From Acidimicrobiaceae bacterium (GTDB lineage: Bacteria; Actinomycetota; Acidimicrobiia; Acidimicrobiales; Bog-793), in NCBI GenBank assembly GCA_025463965.1, contig JAODBN010000361.1:1-45239 (forward strand): a stretch of 45,239 nt of DNA, in the 5' to 3' direction. Each line of letters opens with the position of its first letter. The stretch's first letter is position 1. A model generated the notes under the pieces. That model searched no databases. It saw only the letters and a list, made by a program, of their open reading frames with translations, and was not told where the DNA came from. Positions 1 to 9,027 of this stretch are shown here, in pieces. Position numbers and translations under genes: made by a program.

Positions 1-939
1 GCTGCGGCCGTGCTCGGCTACCTCGACCCGGACAACTTCCTCGGCGGCTCCATGGACCTCGACCTCGATGCGGCGCGCCGCGGGATCGCCGAGCAGATCG
101 CCGCCCCGCTCGATCTTCCGCTCTGGCGTGCCGCCGCCGGGATCCTCTCAGTGATGGTCGCCGGCACGACGGGGGCACTGCGCCAGGTGACCGTCGAACG
201 GGGCCGGGATCTGCGGGAGTACTCGCTCCTCGCCTTCGGGGGCGCCGGGCCGCTGTTCGTGCCACTGATCGGCCGGGAGGTCGGCGCCCGCCAGGTGGTG
301 GTGCCCCACAACCCGGCGGTCTTCTCGGCGTGGGGGATGCTCGGGACCGATGTCGTCGAGGACGTCGGGCGTACCGTTCTTGCTCCGCTCGTACCTGAGG
401 CGGGGTCGGCGCTCGACGAGGTGTTTGCCGAGCTATGCGACCGCGCTGACGAACGGGTGCGCGCGCAGTGCTCGTCCGATGCCGAGCTGCGCACGGAGCG
501 TCTTGTTGAGCTGCGTTACGCCGGCCAGGAGCATGCCCTCGCCGTCGAGCTCGAGGACGGCGCCGTCGACCCAACCCGGCTCGCGGAGCGCTTCGGTGAG
601 CTGCACCGGCGCCTCTACGGCCACCAACTGCCGAACGCCGTGCAGGTGCTCGCAGCGCGGGCCACGGTGCGCGCGGTTCTGGCCTTTCCCGCCATCCCCG
701 AGGCCGAGGTCGGGGACGACCCGGAGCGGGCGCGCCGCGCCGGGCGCAACGCCTTCGACTTCGCCGCCGGTGCGATGGTTCCCTTCGCCTGCTACGACCG
801 TACGTTGCTCCGCGCTGGAGAGCGGCTCGTCGGACCGGCCGTGATCGAGGAGGCAACCACCGTGACGGTCCTCCAGTCGGACCAATGCCTCGAGGTCGAC
901 CGCCTCGGACATCTTGTGATCGGAGCGCACCGTGGTTGA
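1..939 (+). CDS. hyuA: Hydantoinase/oxoprolinase subunit A, C-terminal part (5' end outside window)
   Basis: The reading frame is open from base 1, so the gene starts upstream of the window and only about 312 C-terminal residues are seen (family members are near 650-700). The visible part has the family signatures of HyuA/N-methylhydantoinase A: LGYLDPDNFLGG at the start, the glycine-rich ATPase-fold stretch LLAFGGAGPLFVPLIGREVG, and the late PAVIEEATTVTVLQSDQ segment of the C-terminal barrel. With HyuB this family hydrolyses cyclic amides such as 5-oxoproline or hydantoins, usually with ATP. The stop overlaps the hyuB start by 8 bp, so the two are almost certainly one transcript and one complex. 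Hydantoin, oxoproline or acetophenone-carboxylase-like substrates cannot be told apart from this fragment. Confidence 0.93.
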   Translation, partial: AAAVLGYLDPDNFLGGSMDLDLDAARRGIAEQIAAPLDLPLWRAAAGILSVMVAGTTGALRQVTVERGRDLREYSLLAFGGAGPLFVPLIGREVGARQVVVPHNPAVFSAWGMLGTDVVEDVGRTVLAPLVPEAGSALDEVFAELCDRADERVRAQCSSDAELRTERLVELRYAGQEHALAVELEDGAVDPTRLAERFGELHRRLYGHQLPNAVQVLAARATVRAVLAFPAIPEAEVGDDPERARRAGRNAFDFAAGAMVPFACYDRTLLRAGERLVGPAVIEEATTVTVLQSDQCLEVDRLGHLVIGAHRG

Positions 940-2659
940 GCAGGACGACGGGACCGGTCCAATGGGCGGGCCGGACGGGATCGCAGTGGACGGGGCGACG
1001 GCCGGGGTCATCCACCGATACCTCTTGGCGTCGGCCGAGGAAATGCGCACGACGCTCGTGCGCACGGCGTTCAACCCGGTGATCTACGAAGTGCTCGACT
1101 TCGGGATCTCGATCTATGACGAGAACCTCGACCTGTTGGCGGAGGCGCCCGGGATCACCTCGTTTCTCGGAGCGAACGACTACGCCATCCGACGCACCAT
1201 GGAGCACCTCGGTCCGGACAGCCTCGACCCCGGCGACGTCGTGCTCATGAATTACCCGTACTGGAACTCGGCCCACGCGTACGACGCCACCCTGTTCGGG
1301 CCGGCGTTCTGCGGCCAGGACCACCCTTTCATGTACCTGTGCGTGCGCGCCCACTGGATGGACCTCGGGGCCAAGGATCCGGGCTACGTCCTCGATTCGA
1401 CCGACGTGCACCAGGAGGGGATGCTCTTTCCAGGCACCAAGGTGTTTCGCCGCTACGAGGAGAGCCCCGAGATCATGGAGCTGCTCCGCTTCAACTCGCG
1501 CATGCCCGACCTGATCATCGGCGATCTGCACGCCCAGGTCTCGGCGATCCGCACGGGCGAGCGCCGAGTCGGCGAGATCGTAGAGCGCTTCGGTCCCGAG
1601 ACGGTCAACGCCGTCGCGAAGCGCCTGTACGCCGAAGGCGAGGCGACGACGCGGGCCGCGCTGCGGGCGCTCCCGCAGGGCAGCTGGACCGCCGAAGACT
1701 GGGCAGACGGCGATGTCAACACGCGCGAGCCGCTCCGCTTGAAGGTCACGGTGACGATTGAGGACGGCGAGATCATCGTCGACTTTGCAGGGTCGCACGG
1801 CACCGCCGTGGGCCCGGTCAATTTGCCTTTCGGCTCGACGCTGGCGATGTGCAAGGTAGCCCTCAAGGGCCTCACGAGTCCTTACGAGTCGGCGAACGCC
1901 GGACACAGCCGCCCGCTCACGGTGAAGGCCGAGCCGGGCAGCCTCTTTCATGCCGTCTACCCGGCGCCGACATTCACCCAGTGGACCCACATCGTTGCAT
2001 TCGAGCTGATCTACAAGGCGCTTTCCGCGGCCATGCCCGAGCAGGTGTCGGCCTCATCGGGCGGCGACATGCCCGGCTTCATGATGGTCGGCATCCACCC
2101 CGAGACCGGCCAGCTGTTCGCGGTTTCGAACAACGAGGTCGTTGGGTGGGGCGGTACTTCCACTCACGACGGCAACGATGTCACCATCCACCCCTCCGAG
2201 AGCATTGTGCGCAATACCCCGCTCGAGGTCCTCGAGCAGAAGACGACAATGCTGATCGAGCGCCTCGAGATGCGCACCGACTCGGGCGGTCCCGGGCTTC
2301 ACCGCGGCGGCGTCGGACTCGAGCGGGTGATCCGCTTCCTGGGCGACGGCGAATTCCTGAACGTGGTGCAGAAGACGATCTCTCCGCCATGGCCGATCGG
2401 CGGGGGCATGGCGTCTGAGCCGAACCGGATCCTCGCCTACGCGGGCACCGACGAGGCGCGGGCGATCTCCATCGAGCGGATCCCGGTGCGCACCGGTGAC
2501 CGCGTGGTGGTGCGCACTGCCGGCGGGGCCGGACACGGCGACCCGCGAACCCGAACGGCCGAGCGGGTCCGGTGGGACGTGGAGGAGGGTTACGTGTCGA
2601 TCGGAGCAGCGATCGAGCACTACGGCGTGACTCCTGACCAGCTGGGGATAGAGCGGTAG
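932..2659 (+). CDS. hyuB: Hydantoinase/oxoprolinase subunit B
   Basis: 575 residues, full length for the HyuB family. It starts at a GTG overlapping the end of hyuA by 8 bp. Recognisable family blocks are the N-terminal RTAFNPVIYEVLDFGISIYD, the glycine/asparagine-rich central region including GSHGTAVGPVNLPFGSTLAMCKVALK and SASSGGDMPGFMM, and the C-terminal RTGDRVVVRTAGGAGHGDP. This subunit works with HyuA in ATP-dependent opening of a cyclic amide in the cytosol. No transport or racemase gene follows; the next gene is an unrelated ABC exporter after a 430-bp gap, so this looks like the 3' end of an operon that lies mostly outside the window. Confidence 0.93.
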   Translation: MVEQDDGTGPMGGPDGIAVDGATAGVIHRYLLASAEEMRTTLVRTAFNPVIYEVLDFGISIYDENLDLLAEAPGITSFLGANDYAIRRTMEHLGPDSLDPGDVVLMNYPYWNSAHAYDATLFGPAFCGQDHPFMYLCVRAHWMDLGAKDPGYVLDSTDVHQEGMLFPGTKVFRRYEESPEIMELLRFNSRMPDLIIGDLHAQVSAIRTGERRVGEIVERFGPETVNAVAKRLYAEGEATTRAALRALPQGSWTAEDWADGDVNTREPLRLKVTVTIEDGEIIVDFAGSHGTAVGPVNLPFGSTLAMCKVALKGLTSPYESANAGHSRPLTVKAEPGSLFHAVYPAPTFTQWTHIVAFELIYKALSAAMPEQVSASSGGDMPGFMMVGIHPETGQLFAVSNNEVVGWGGTSTHDGNDVTIHPSESIVRNTPLEVLEQKTTMLIERLEMRTDSGGPGLHRGGVGLERVIRFLGDGEFLNVVQKTISPPWPIGGGMASEPNRILAYAGTDEARAISIERIPVRTGDRVVVRTAGGAGHGDPRTRTAERVRWDVEEGYVSIGAAIEHYGVTPDQLGIER

Positions 2660-3089
2660 GCGCGCTCCTTCCTGGCCAACGCGAATGGTCGGCCTCGACA
2701 CAGGCGTCGTCGACGAAGCAGGCGTCTCGAGCTGGCTGCGGCCGGATTGTCGGCATCCCCCCGGGGCCGGAGTCCTGGACCTCGGTAAGCACCAGGTGAC
2801 ACCCGAGACCGGGTCCCCGTGAGCTGGCCAGTTGGTCACGAATCGCGTCCCCTTCACACGACCTCCGCGTGGAAATAAAGGCCCATCTCGGTGCCTGTTA
2901 AGTCCCGACCTCGCCCGCGAGGCGAACTCGTTGAGCGCCGGTAGGCCAGTGAGGTTGGGCCGCGCTTGCCAACGACAGGCTCAGCGTGGCCGCCTTGTCC
3001 CTTCGGCGCCCAGCCAACTAACGGGTCACCCTCGGGCGTGTTGACGGCGAGGCTACGCTTCATCAGCGTCGGGGCTGAGGGGGTAGCTC
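2660..3089. other. Intergenic region, no supported gene
   Basis: 430 bp between hyuB and the first ABC exporter gene. Short frames on both strands have no recognisable protein signature and no good ribosome binding site. I see no convincing terminator hairpin with a T run. The only clear signal is a purine-rich ribosome binding site (GAGGGGG near 3077-3083) just before the ATG at 3090. Confidence 0.5.
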
Positions 3090-4940
3090 ATGCACGCGCG
3101 GCAGCGGCTGAACGGTCGCCTTGAGCTTCTGGCGGTCGCTGGCCGCCTGCCGAAGCGAATCGTCGCGCTCGTCGCCATAACAATGGTCGTGGTCAACCTG
3201 CTTCCCGTTGGCATCGCACGAGTGACCGGGACACTCATCGCGCACGTGGTCGTGATCTCGCAAAGACACGCGGCGGTGACGTCAGCGGTTGCGCCGCTCG
3301 TCCTACTAGCCGCATTGCTGACTCTTGACCTGATCGCTCGCAACCTCGTTACACCCTTGCGGGACTGGTTTATCCATCGGTTGGACGGCGAGCTTCGAAC
3401 GAAGCTCCGCCGAGCGATGGCCCGGCCGTTCGGGATCGACCACCTCGATGAGCCGGACGTTCGCGAGCTGGTCGGCTTGCCTATCTATGGAATCCCGCAC
3501 TACACGATCGGGTCCGGAACCGATGGACAGATGTGGATCGCCGCTCGGTTCGTTGGGGCTGCGGCTGCAACTGCCCTTCTGAGCTACTACTTCACACCGT
3601 GGGTCGCGATATTGAGCTTCGGCTTGATCGTGGTCCAGCGCGCCATGATCAATCAACAGTGGAATGACATGACGCCAGCGATGTCAGTGATCACCACGGC
3701 CGAAGAGGGAGCGATCTACTGGCGTGACATCGCTGCCGGGCCGGGCGCCGCAAAGGAGATCCGACTATTCCAATTCCATGAATGGGCGCTCGACCAATTC
3801 AGCGCGACGCGTCAGCACTGGGTCGACATGTGGCGCCATGCAACGAGCAACGTGCTGCCACGCCAGTGGCGGACCTTCCTCCTTTCTGCAGTCGCGGCAG
3901 GCGTGCCGCTCGTGCTGATGGCTCGTTCCGCGGCGAGCGGCCATCTCTCCATAGCCGACCTGAGCATTGGGGTCACTTCACTCGCGGCGCTGTTGCAATA
4001 CGGGTTGATCGGATACGAGGACGTGAGCGTCGCCGGCGCCCTGGCAGCGCTTCCTCGTCTCCGGGCAATCGATACATCGTTGCCGGCAGACGAGCCGTCT
4101 GTCCTCTCGCCGCGGATGTCGGGCCCGCCCGCTGCCACGTCTGGTGCCCCGGGGATTGTGTTCGAAGACGTCTGGTTTGCCTACCCGGGAACGGACCGGG
4201 CAGTCCTTTGCGGACTCAACCTCGTCGTCGCTCAGGGTGAGCATCTGGCGATCGTGGGAGACAATGGCGCCGGTAAGACGACGTTGTTGAAGCTGCTCGC
4301 CGGCTTTTACACCCCGAGCCGAGGCACGATTCGCGTCGACGGGATCGACGCGCGTGAGCTGGATCCACAAGAACGCCTCAAGAACCTGGCGATCATCCTT
4401 CAGGACTTCACGCATTTCGAACTTTCGGCCTACGAGAACGTGGCATTAGCCGCCGATCACGGGCCGGGCGAGTTCGACGACGTAGTTGGCGCCGCCAAGG
4501 TGGCCGGGGCACTTGAGTTGGTCGAGGGACTACCGAGGCGCTGGGAGACGATCCTGTCCAAATCCTATGCGGGGGGTGCCGAGCTCTCGGGAGGTCAGTG
4601 GCAGCGCATCGCCCTCGCCCGGGCCTTGTTCGCTGCCAGACGGGGAGCTAAGACGCTTATCCTCGACGAGCCGACCGCCAACCTTGACGTCGAGGCAGAG
4701 CTCACGATTTTCGACAGGTTGCTCGACACTGCCGCCGGGCTGACCGTGCTGCTCGTTTCGCATCGCTTCTCGACTGTTCGGCGAGCCGATCGCATAGTCG
4801 TCCTTGGCGAAGGTCGGGTGGTCGAGGAGGGCTCACACGAGCAGCTCATGGCAGCGGACGGTCGCTACGCAGTGCTGTACCGCCTACAAGCCGACAAGTT
4901 CGCAGTCCAGGATGGAAGGAGTACGCCTCATGCCGGCTAG
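3090..4940 (+). CDS. ABC exporter half-transporter (membrane domain fused to ATPase), first of a pair
   Basis: 616 residues. The N-terminal half is hydrophobic, with membrane segments at roughly 25-50, 68-90, 150-175 and 265-300. The C-terminal half is an ABC ATPase with Walker A GDNGAGKTT (about 390), a Q-loop in ILQDFTHFELS, signature LSGGQWQRIALARAL (about 499), Walker B TLILDEPTANLD and H-loop LLVSHRFSTV, all with catalytic residues intact. A GAGGGGG ribosome binding site precedes the ATG. This is a type IV (MsbA-like) exporter half that needs a partner; the gene directly downstream overlaps it by 11 bp and encodes a similar half-transporter, so a heterodimer is likely. The cargo is unknown; no precursor-peptide or modification gene is recognisable beside it. 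Confidence 0.9.
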   Translation: MHARQRLNGRLELLAVAGRLPKRIVALVAITMVVVNLLPVGIARVTGTLIAHVVVISQRHAAVTSAVAPLVLLAALLTLDLIARNLVTPLRDWFIHRLDGELRTKLRRAMARPFGIDHLDEPDVRELVGLPIYGIPHYTIGSGTDGQMWIAARFVGAAAATALLSYYFTPWVAILSFGLIVVQRAMINQQWNDMTPAMSVITTAEEGAIYWRDIAAGPGAAKEIRLFQFHEWALDQFSATRQHWVDMWRHATSNVLPRQWRTFLLSAVAAGVPLVLMARSAASGHLSIADLSIGVTSLAALLQYGLIGYEDVSVAGALAALPRLRAIDTSLPADEPSVLSPRMSGPPAATSGAPGIVFEDVWFAYPGTDRAVLCGLNLVVAQGEHLAIVGDNGAGKTTLLKLLAGFYTPSRGTIRVDGIDARELDPQERLKNLAIILQDFTHFELSAYENVALAADHGPGEFDDVVGAAKVAGALELVEGLPRRWETILSKSYAGGAELSGGQWQRIALARALFAARRGAKTLILDEPTANLDVEAELTIFDRLLDTAAGLTVLLVSHRFSTVRRADRIVVLGEGRVVEEGSHEQLMAADGRYAVLYRLQADKFAVQDGRSTPHAG

Positions 4941-6756
4941 CCGGGTCGCCGACGACTTGAGGGTGGTCCCCCGGCAGTCCCTTCGCAAGCGCCTCGCCTT
5001 ATGCAAGTCACTGGCTGCGCGATGCCCGCGCCGGGCCCTGTGGATGCTTGTGATCCTGATGATCCCGTTCAGCATTGCCGGCGTAGCGGTCGGTCTCGCG
5101 TTGCGGTGGCTCGCCGATGGGGCCATCGAACGGAATTGGGGTGTGGCCCTCGGCGGGGCGACCGTCGGCCTGCTCGCCTACGGGGTCCTCGGGTCGCTCC
5201 CCCGAGTCATGTACAACACCCAAGAGTGGCTCGCGGTCACGATCGGCTTCGACGTCGACCGGGGATCGCTCGAGTCGGTCGCGACGATGCCGGGCGTGGA
5301 GCACCTCGAGCGAGCCGAATATCTGGATCAGGTGGCCATCGTGAAGCGGACGGCGCTCGACGTGACGCGCTCGACGATGGCGGTGACCAACGTCGGAGCA
5401 CAGCTGATCCGGATCGTTTTGGGCACCGTCCTGCTGGCCACAGTCGACCCGATCCTTGGCTTGCTGCCTCTGTTCTTGCTTCCGTCGGCTTTGATTGTCC
5501 CGTTCGCCCAGCGACCCGTCGAGCGCGCGAATCTCGAGGCAGCGCCGCGCGAGCGCGCTTCCGACGCACTTCATCGACTATTTTTCTCGCCGTCAGCGTC
5601 CATGGAGATGCGCGTCTTCGCGTGTTCCCGCAAGCTGGACGAGCGTGCTGACGAGCTCTGGCGTGAGGCCGGCCGGGCTCGCGTCATCGCCGCGCTAAAG
5701 GCGGACCTGCTGTCGGCGCTTGGCTGGGCTCTGCTGGCGCTCGGGTTCGTCGGCGCTCTATTGGACGTTGTGATCGCTGCCCGTAGCGGGCGCGCCTCTG
5801 TCGGCGACGTCCTGCTCGTGTCGTCGCTTGCCTTTCAGATGCGAAACGACGTTGCGATGGGGGTTTCGTTCTTTCGCCAAGCCTTCGGCGTGCTGCGACT
5901 GGCGGATCGCTTCATCTGGCTGAGCGAGCAAGCGGAGGACCAGGCCGGTCGGTTCGCCGGGACCTTTCCCGTGCCGGCCCGCATCGCAAGAGGCATCCAA
6001 TTGTCGGGCGTCACGTTCGCGTATCCGGGCGCCGACGAACCATCGCTCGAGGGCATCGACCTCCTTCTGCCCGCAGGTGCCACGGTCGCGCTCGTCGGGG
6101 AGAACGGGGCGGGTAAGTCGACCCTCATCAAGCTTCTCTGCTGCCTCTACCAGCCCTCGGTGGGTTCGATCGAGGTCGATGGCACTGACCTGCGCAACCT
6201 CGATGTTGTCGCATGGCGACGGGAGCTTTCAGGCAGTTTCCAGGACTTCGTCAGACTGGAGGCGCAGATACTGCACAGCGTCGGTTCGGGCGATCCACCA
6301 AACATGAATTCCCCGGAGCGAGTGGGAGCCGCACTCGACGCTGCCGAAGCAGCCTCGCTCACAGCTCAGCTGCCCGACGGGTTGCGCACCCATCTCGGCA
6401 AGGCGTACCGAAACGGGGCAGAGCTCTCCGGAGGGCAGTGGCAGAAGGTGGCAATGGCGCGCGCCATGATGCGTCCCGAGCCCCTTCTGCTTGTCCTGGA
6501 CGAGCCCACTGCCGCTCTCGACGCGCAGACCGAGGCTGCGATCTACGACCGGTTCCTCGGGCTGGCCAACAGCTCACGCGAGCGGGGCAGGATCACCGTC
6601 GTGGCGTCGCACCGGTTTGCGTCGGTCCAGCGCGCTGACCTCATTGTCGTGCTGAAGAACGGCCACATCGTTGAGAAGGGAACTCATCATGATCTGCTCG
6701 CGCGTCAGGGCGAGTACGCAGCGATGTACCGGCGCCAAGCAGCGGCCTATCAGTGA
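4930..6756 (+). CDS. ABC exporter half-transporter, second of the pair
   Basis: 608 residues from the ATG at 4930, chosen over an upstream in-frame start because GGAAGGAG lies just before it and the overlap with the previous gene then shrinks to 11 bp. Membrane domain in the first ~330 residues (hydrophobic spans near 35-60, 75-95, 160-185 and 260-285). The ATPase domain has GENGAGKST (about 390), LSGGQWQKVAMARAM, LLLVLDEPTAALD and VVASHRFASV. Both half-transporters have an intact Walker B glutamate and signature, so neither looks like a degenerate partner. The unusual GGQWQ after the signature serine is shared by both, which suggests they are close paralogues. It probably works with the upstream protein as an exporter; substrate unknown. 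Confidence 0.9.
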   Translation: MPASRVADDLRVVPRQSLRKRLALCKSLAARCPRRALWMLVILMIPFSIAGVAVGLALRWLADGAIERNWGVALGGATVGLLAYGVLGSLPRVMYNTQEWLAVTIGFDVDRGSLESVATMPGVEHLERAEYLDQVAIVKRTALDVTRSTMAVTNVGAQLIRIVLGTVLLATVDPILGLLPLFLLPSALIVPFAQRPVERANLEAAPRERASDALHRLFFSPSASMEMRVFACSRKLDERADELWREAGRARVIAALKADLLSALGWALLALGFVGALLDVVIAARSGRASVGDVLLVSSLAFQMRNDVAMGVSFFRQAFGVLRLADRFIWLSEQAEDQAGRFAGTFPVPARIARGIQLSGVTFAYPGADEPSLEGIDLLLPAGATVALVGENGAGKSTLIKLLCCLYQPSVGSIEVDGTDLRNLDVVAWRRELSGSFQDFVRLEAQILHSVGSGDPPNMNSPERVGAALDAAEAASLTAQLPDGLRTHLGKAYRNGAELSGGQWQKVAMARAMMRPEPLLLVLDEPTAALDAQTEAAIYDRFLGLANSSRERGRITVVASHRFASVQRADLIVVLKNGHIVEKGTHHDLLARQGEYAAMYRRQAAAYQ

Positions 6757-6920
6757 CGGGCTTGACTGCTGGCGCGTAATCGAATCGGGGCACCGTCGAA
6801 CGCGCCGCGCCTGACAGAATCTCATGGTTCTTGCGACGCGGCATCCGAACCGACCTGGATGACAACCTTGCGCACCGGGATGGCCTCGGCGCGGGATTGA
6901 TCCGGCGGCAGACACTTTTG

Positions 6921-7322
6921 TTACGAGGCGGCTAGGGCGCCGAAGGGCGCTATGGGCACAAGGCCCTGCGCCTTGGCAGCCAGAGCGACGTCAACGGTGA
7001 CGAGTGCATCGGCCTGCAACTTCGTGATAGCCAAGTATTCCGCTTCACGGGTCGAGCTCCAACCTTGCTCGCGCGCGATCTGCCACGCGGTGCGCCGCGA
7101 TACCCGGTCACCGAGCAGCCGCATCTTCAGCTCGGTCAATCGCGCGTGGCGCCGGAGCGCCTCCTCCTCAGTGAGCTCGCCGCGACGCACTGCATCGAAC
7201 AGAAGGGAGAGCGCCTCGGAGCGGATCAGGCTGGGGGCGACGATCTGATGCTCCGGGTCGACCTGGACTTCCTCGGCAACGAGCCGAAGCAGAGTCGGAG
7301 CGTCGACCACGTACCGGGTCAC
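6921..7322 (-). CDS. PIN-domain ribonuclease, VapC-like toxin
   Basis: 133 residues with a GTG start. The PIN fold acidic residues are visible: Asp7 in YVVDAPTLL, Glu36 in RSEAL, Glu94 in STREAEYLAI and Asp111 in LVTVDVALA, followed by the usual short C-terminal strand. These proteins are Mg2+-dependent RNases that normally act as toxins of VapBC modules. The fourth acidic position is a glutamate where many VapCs have aspartate. No ordinary VapB (ribbon-helix-helix, AbrB or Phd) is visible next to it. Immediately upstream on the same strand, ending 9 nt before this start, is an unassigned 49-residue frame that may be the partner. The toxin role is inferred from the family. Confidence 0.8.
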   Translation of the reverse strand: MTRYVVDAPTLLRLVAEEVQVDPEHQIVAPSLIRSEALSLLFDAVRRGELTEEEALRRHARLTELKMRLLGDRVSRRTAWQIAREQGWSSTREAEYLAITKLQADALVTVDVALAAKAQGLVPIAPFGALAAS

Positions 7323-7331
7323 GGCGACAGG

Positions 7332-7481
7332 TTAGTCGGCGCACGAATCTGTGCTCGCGTGACGCCACCCGCGCGCGGCGTTATCTCGCAAGCAGAAGCC
7401 CCTTATGGGGACGTCCAGGGTCTTATTGGACGGCACCTCCCGGTGACAGAGGTCGCTCGACGACGGCTCCGTGCAGACCAT
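7332..7481 (-). CDS. Candidate small ORF upstream of the PIN gene (possible antitoxin)
   Basis: An ATG at 7481 opens a 49-residue frame ending in TAA 9 nt before the PIN-gene GTG, in the same frame. AGAAGGA precedes the ATG at about 4 nt. By my hand count most third codon positions are G or C, as expected for a real gene here. The predicted product begins MVCTEPSSSDLCHREVPSNK and contains four cysteines and many charged residues. It matches no antitoxin family I know. Position and ribosome binding site argue for translation; the lack of a known domain argues for caution. It could also be leader sequence for the PIN transcript. Confidence 0.3.
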   Translation of the reverse strand: MVCTEPSSSDLCHREVPSNKTLDVPIRGFCLRDNAARGWRHASTDSCAD

Positions 7482-7704
7482 TCATTCCTTCTTGCACGGT
7501 CGCTTTCACGTCCTCGGTATCCGGCCATTGCCTCTACAGTGCCTTCTCGGCCGAGAGGGCATTGGCACGGTCACTGTCGACAGTTGAAGGAAGTAGCTCG
7601 GAGCGCCCGACGGACGTTGCGTGGATTCGTTGGCCGTGTGGCGGTTGGGTTGACTCGATGCGGTAGCTTTTCGTGGCGGTCCCACACGGCTGATGGGGAG
7701 GACG

Positions 7705-8529
7705 ATGGCAGACTCGGGCTATCAGGCTGGAAATCGCAGGCTATATGCAGGGAGGATGTCGAAACAGTACTCCTCGAAGGGCAGTTGGCTCGACGATGGT
7801 GAGCACGCGGCCGTGATGTCGGTCGCCAGCGAGGTTCGAGGCGGCTCGATTCTCGATATCGGCGTAGGCGCCGGCCGGACAGCTGGGCTCCTGCCGATGT
7901 TGTCAGACAAGTACGTCGCCGTCGACTATTCGGAAGCGTTGGCGGAGCTGGCACGGGCCGCGTACCCGAACCTCGACATCCGGTTCGGCGATGCCACTGA
8001 CCTCCCGCCTGATCTCCCTGGTAACCCCTTCCGGCTTGTGGTGTTCTCCTATAACGGCATCGACACCCTCGGCCATGTAGGACGTACCCAAGTCCTCGGC
8101 CAGGTCGCCAAAGTGCTTGAGCCAGGGGGATGGTTCGTCTATTCGACGCTGAATCGGGCCGGCCCCTACTTCGACGAGAAGCCGTGGCAGCGCTCGCCCG
8201 ATACGACCCGAAGCACCCCGGAACGGTTCGCCCGCTGGCTGGCTCACCTTGGACTACATCCCGACGACTACTGGCGGCGCTGGTCCTCCTGGTGGCGGCT
8301 ACGAAACAGCCTGGAGGACCACGGCGAATGGGCGGTCGGCCCCCTCGGCGGTCCGGGCTCAGGCTTGGTCGTCCATTGGACCACCCCAACTGCCACCCGG
8401 CAAGAACTCGCCACAGCAGGCCTTGAGCTCATCGCAGCTTTCGAGGAGGACGGTACTCCCATCCACCCGCTCGACGGCCAGACTTCGGCACCGGTGTTCC
8501 ACGTTGTCGCCCGACGTCCTCGGGACTGA
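7705..8529 (+). CDS. Class I SAM-dependent methyltransferase
   Basis: 274 residues from ATG 7705, chosen because GGGGAGG lies just upstream; an in-frame ATG at 7693 would add four residues. Motif I is SILDIGVGAGRTAGLL (about residues 48-63). The acidic end of strand 2 is in KYVAVDYSE, motif II is IRFGDATDLP, and LEPGGWFVYSTLN is the motif III/strand 5 region. This is a Rossmann-fold methyltransferase of the methyltransferase 11/25 type. The C-terminal half, with several tryptophans in YWRRWSSWWRL, is probably the substrate-binding cap. The substrate is not predictable. It stands alone, between the PIN toxin and an empty 500-bp stretch. Confidence 0.85.
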   Translation: MADSGYQAGNRRLYAGRMSKQYSSKGSWLDDGEHAAVMSVASEVRGGSILDIGVGAGRTAGLLPMLSDKYVAVDYSEALAELARAAYPNLDIRFGDATDLPPDLPGNPFRLVVFSYNGIDTLGHVGRTQVLGQVAKVLEPGGWFVYSTLNRAGPYFDEKPWQRSPDTTRSTPERFARWLAHLGLHPDDYWRRWSSWWRLRNSLEDHGEWAVGPLGGPGSGLVVHWTTPTATRQELATAGLELIAAFEEDGTPIHPLDGQTSAPVFHVVARRPRD

Positions 8530-9027
8530 CGCTCGACTGGCAACCCGCGGGCTTTCCTCGCACACGAGCAATCAGTGGCCGAATGGCGCGCCGTTCTTTT
8601 GCCCAGTGGGGATGAACTCAAGGTGGTTCATGAACACCTTGCCGTTTCTGCTCCCGTTCGCCTTAGGACCGGGAGCTGCCGACCAATGGAGTTCCGACAG
8701 AGGGGCGCCTCGCGCTTATAGGTGGGCAGCGTCTGGCGCTTACCCTTCTTCTCGATTAGCCCGTGGCGAACGCGGCAGAGGACAGCGGCAGAGGTGAAGT
8801 TCGCTGGCAGCGGCTCGAGGCCCTCGACCGCGCTGGTGTTCAAGACGAGTGGCTCCAGCTTGGACGCATGCGCCGCGGCTCGACCAAGCGTGTCTCGACC
8901 CCGGCCCGCATCTGGCGTGGCGGCGAGCGAGGTCGATGCGATGGACCGCCCGAACCGAGACGGTCCAGGCGGTTATCGGGTGAGGCCTGGCTGATCCGCC
9001 ATCGGCGGAATCGCTGTCGACGCCTGC
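8530..9027. other. Intergenic region, no supported gene
   Basis: About 500 bp between the methyltransferase and the convergent UxaA-type operon. Several short frames are open on both strands (for example 8628-8843 on the minus strand), but none has a recognisable domain or convincing ribosome binding site. The only structured element I see is a near-palindrome at 8620-8640, listed separately. Confidence 0.5.
8620..8640. repeat. Near-palindrome (operator-like inverted repeat)
   Basis: A perfect 10-bp palindrome GTTCATGAAC is flanked by AAGGT on the left and ACCTT on the right, with one extra G on the left side, giving two 10-bp arms in all. The perfect core has no loop, so it suits a dimeric DNA-binding protein better than an RNA hairpin. 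No gene start lies within 300 bp downstream, so its purpose is unclear. Confidence 0.35.

Noticed and set aside
2832..3044. Plus-strand 70-codon frame before the exporter pair, considered as a precursor peptide
   Set aside because: TTG start, no ribosome binding site, no leader/core pattern, and no modification enzyme nearby.
8628..8843. Minus-strand 71-codon frame in the gap before the UxaA-type operon, considered as a transposase remnant
   Set aside because: I could not identify any transposase motif, terminal repeat or conserved domain.
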